From Mycobacterium sp. ACS1612 (GTDB taxonomy: Bacteria; Actinomycetota; Actinomycetes; Mycobacteriales; Mycobacteriaceae), in the NCBI RefSeq assembly GCF_001667505.1, contig NZ_LZHZ01000031.1:1-64000 (forward strand): a stretch of DNA of 64,000 nucleotides, written 5' to 3'. The notes beneath the pieces were generated by a model, which saw only the letters and a list, made by a program, of their open reading frames with translations, had not been told where the DNA came from and ran no database searches. Positions 62,577 through 64,000 of the stretch are shown piece by piece. The position numbers and the translations under genes were made by a program. Within the stretch, counting starts at the first letter, position 1, and every line of letters starts with the position of its first letter.

Positions 62577-62621
62577 GGCGGCTAAGCCGCCGGGCCAATT
62601 GAGGCGGCTCAGCCGCCGGGC
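62570..62621. terminator. duplicated 26-base hairpin unit between rbpA and ppm1
   Basis: GGCGGCT-A-AGCCGCC (62577-62591) and GGCGGCT-C-AGCCGCC (62603-62617) are two 7-bp hairpins 26 bases apart. Each is preceded by CAATTGA, the first of which contains the rbpA stop. They probably end transcription from both sides. Confidence 0.65.
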
Positions 62622-62624
62622 AAA

Positions 62625-63455
62625 CTAGCGGGTTACGCCGACGCCGCGGGCGCGATCCAACCGCCCGCGGAAACCCCATTCCGCGACCTTGAACATGGCC
62701 TCGCGAATGTTGGATCCGCTCATCTTGGACTGACCGAACTCACGTTCGGTGAACGTGATGGGCACCTCGACGACGATGAAGCCGTTGTTGATGGTGCGCC
62801 AGGTCAGGTCGATCTGGAAGCAGTAGCCCTTGGAGTCCACCGCGGCCAGGTCGATCTTTTCCAGCACCTCCCGCCGGTAGGCGCGATAGCCGGCGGTGAT
62901 GTCGTGGATGTCGACGCCGAGCAGGATCCGGGAGTAACCGTTGGCCGTGCGCGACAAGACCAGCCTGCGGCGCGGCCAGTTGCGCACCTCCCCGCCGGGG
63001 ACGTAGCGCGAGCCGATCACCAGATCCGCACCCGCGTCGACGGCATCCAATAGCCGGTGCAACTGCTCCGGGGGGTGGCTGCCGTCGGCGTCCATCTCGA
63101 CCAGCACCGAATACTCCCGATTGAGGCCCCACGCGAAACCGGCCAGATACGCCGCGCCGAGGCCGCCCTTGGCGGTGCGGTGCATGACGTGGATCCGGTC
63201 GGTGTCGGCCAGCGACAGCTCGTCGGCCAGGTCACCGGTGCCGTCGGGGCTGTTGTCGTCGACAATCAAAATGTGCACGTCAGGACGTGCCTTGTGCACC
63301 CGCTCGACGATCAGGGGCAGGTTCTCCCGCTCGTTGAAAGTGGGGATGATGACCAGAGTGCGCTCACTCGGGCGCTGAGCGTCAATGTCCCCCAGTCGTT
63401 CCCCTACCCTTCGGCTGGGAGGTTCCCCCACCGCTCCGCCCCTTGGGACGCCCAT
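62625..63455 (-). CDS. ppm1: polyprenol monophosphomannose synthase
   Basis: The 276-residue family 2 glycosyltransferase has I-P-T-F-N-E-R-E (37-44), V-D-D-N-S-P-D-G and the metal-binding D-A-D (122-124). It transfers mannose from GDP-mannose to polyprenol phosphate for mannan and lipomannan synthesis at the inner membrane. Start ATG 63455 is supported by AGGAG and lies 8 bases after the lnt stop. It is a separate gene here; in M. tuberculosis it is fused to the acyltransferase. Confidence 0.95.
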   Translation of the reverse strand: MGVPRGGAVGEPPSRRVGERLGDIDAQRPSERTLVIIPTFNERENLPLIVERVHKARPDVHILIVDDNSPDGTGDLADELSLADTDRIHVMHRTAKGGLGAAYLAGFAWGLNREYSVLVEMDADGSHPPEQLHRLLDAVDAGADLVIGSRYVPGGEVRNWPRRRLVLSRTANGYSRILLGVDIHDITAGYRAYRREVLEKIDLAAVDSKGYCFQIDLTWRTINNGFIVVEVPITFTEREFGQSKMSGSNIREAMFKVAEWGFRGRLDRARGVGVTR

Positions 63456-63463
63456 CTCGCTCC

Positions 63464-64000
63464 TTAATCCTTGCCGCGCCGTCCGAGCCGACGCACGAAA
63501 CTCCCATTGTGCAGCATCGCGATGAGCACAGCGGCAACGCCGATCGCGGCCAGCAGGTACGAAACGATCGGTCCCCATCGTGTGGCGGGCGTGAGCTGCG
63601 TCTTTAGCCGCACCTGCTTGTCGAGGTATGCCGGCTCGAAGAATCCGGTGCGAGCCAGCTCACGGCCGTCGGGAGCGATGACGGCGCTGATCCCCGTGGT
63701 GCCCGCGACGACGACGTATCGGTCGTGTTCGACGGCCCGCAGCCTGCCGAACGCGAGTTGCTGCTCGCTCATTGCCTCAGTGAACGTGGCGTTGTTGGAC
63801 GGCACCGCGAGCAGCTGGGCGCCGCTCTTTACCGCCTCGCGTGTAGCGCGGTCGAAGATGACCTCCCAGCACGTCGTCACCCCGATGGGCACGCCCGCCG
63901 CGTTGACCACCCCGTTGCCGGTGCCGGGCACGAAATAGCCGGCCCGGTCGGCGTAGGACGACAGATGCTTGAAGAAGCCACGCCACGGCAGATATTCGCC
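63464..64000 (-). CDS. lnt: apolipoprotein N-acyltransferase (partial)
   Basis: The last 178 residues of Lnt are present; the start lies beyond the right edge. [10 protein letters not shown] (near 63970-63999) and the nucleophile Cys in T-T-C-W-E-V-I-F-D are nitrilase-fold landmarks, and a final transmembrane segment precedes the end. It adds the third acyl chain to lipoproteins. The next gene, ppm1, is 8 bases downstream. The frame is open to the edge. Confidence 0.93.
   Translation of the reverse strand, partial: GEYLPWRGFFKHLSSYADRAGYFVPGTGNGVVNAAGVPIGVTTCWEVIFDRATREAVKSGAQLLAVPSNNATFTEAMSEQQLAFGRLRAVEHDRYVVVAGTTGISAVIAPDGRELARTGFFEPAYLDKQVRLKTQLTPATRWGPIVSYLLAAIGVAAVLIAMLHNGSFVRRLGRRGKD

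Noticed and set aside
1..64000. Integrated phage or insertion sequence
   Set aside because: No transposase, integrase, phage structural gene, tRNA target or terminal inverted repeat with target duplication was seen; the strong palindromes lie just after gene ends.

Overview
The window is high-G+C actinobacterial DNA and is best read as a rapidly growing Mycobacterium (Mycolicibacterium) chromosome. The strongest marker is the right end: an rbpA gene (RNA polymerase-binding protein A) next to a small CxxC protein of the Rv2049c type, and convergent to separate ppm1 (polyprenol monophosphomannose synthase) and lnt (apolipoprotein N-acyltransferase) genes. That is the arrangement known from M. 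smegmatis-like species; in M. tuberculosis the last two are fused. A KmtR-like nickel/cobalt sensor, F420-type small proteins and many GTG and apparently leaderless starts agree. No rRNA, tRNA, insertion sequence, phage gene or CRISPR array was seen.

Layout. 1-5152: a partial Pro-rich protein, a thioesterase-like protein, a decayed short-chain dehydrogenase and its TetR regulator, a CapA-like protein with an orphan sugar-binding lipoprotein, PsiE and TspO membrane proteins. 5176-7288: an FAD oxidoreductase coupled to an ECF41 sigma factor (SigJ type), behind a promoter that looks like an ECF41 target. 7285-12152: NCS1 permease, P1 self-processing peptidase, DHA2-type efflux pump, SRPBCC protein. 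12153-16306: a polyamine-type ABC importer (potADBC order) with an apparent CTG start. 17611-34355: a large polyol locus with two complete ABC importers (one ribose type, one MalFGK type with two ATPases), two polyol-type SDRs, a zinc alcohol dehydrogenase, a fused DhaK-DhaL kinase, an RpiB-type isomerase, a SorC regulator and an FGGY kinase. It matches the known M. smegmatis threitol/erythritol pathway: polyol to erythrulose, to erythrulose phosphate, to D-erythrose 4-phosphate. 34469-42528: a LysR regulator beside an oxidoreductase remnant, a UMF1 transporter, small Cys-rich and acidic proteins, xylulokinase, a beta-lactamase-fold protein, a DoxX protein with an eleven-residue repeat tail, and an RDD protein. 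42538-45368: gluconate permease, gluconokinase and a FadR-type regulator with a clear operator. 45535-47643: an SCO6745-family protein, YnfA and an SDR. 47720-53170: carboxylesterase, copper amine oxidase and a phosphotransferase fused to a lipocalin-like half. 53918-55224: a cation diffusion facilitator coupled to its KmtR-like sensor. 55899-59573: the ssuCBAD sulfonate operon. 59695-64000: a lipoprotein, a winged-helix/hydrolase fusion, the Rv2049c-like protein, rbpA, ppm1 and lnt.

The observations most worth following are: the fused polyol locus, whose two MalK-type ATPases both carry altered Q-loop and signature motifs; the hendecad tail of the DoxX protein; the amine oxidase/phosphotransferase-fusion operon; the winged-helix/hydrolase fusion; the self-regulating ECF41 pair; and a perfect 25-bp inverted repeat downstream of the peptidase.
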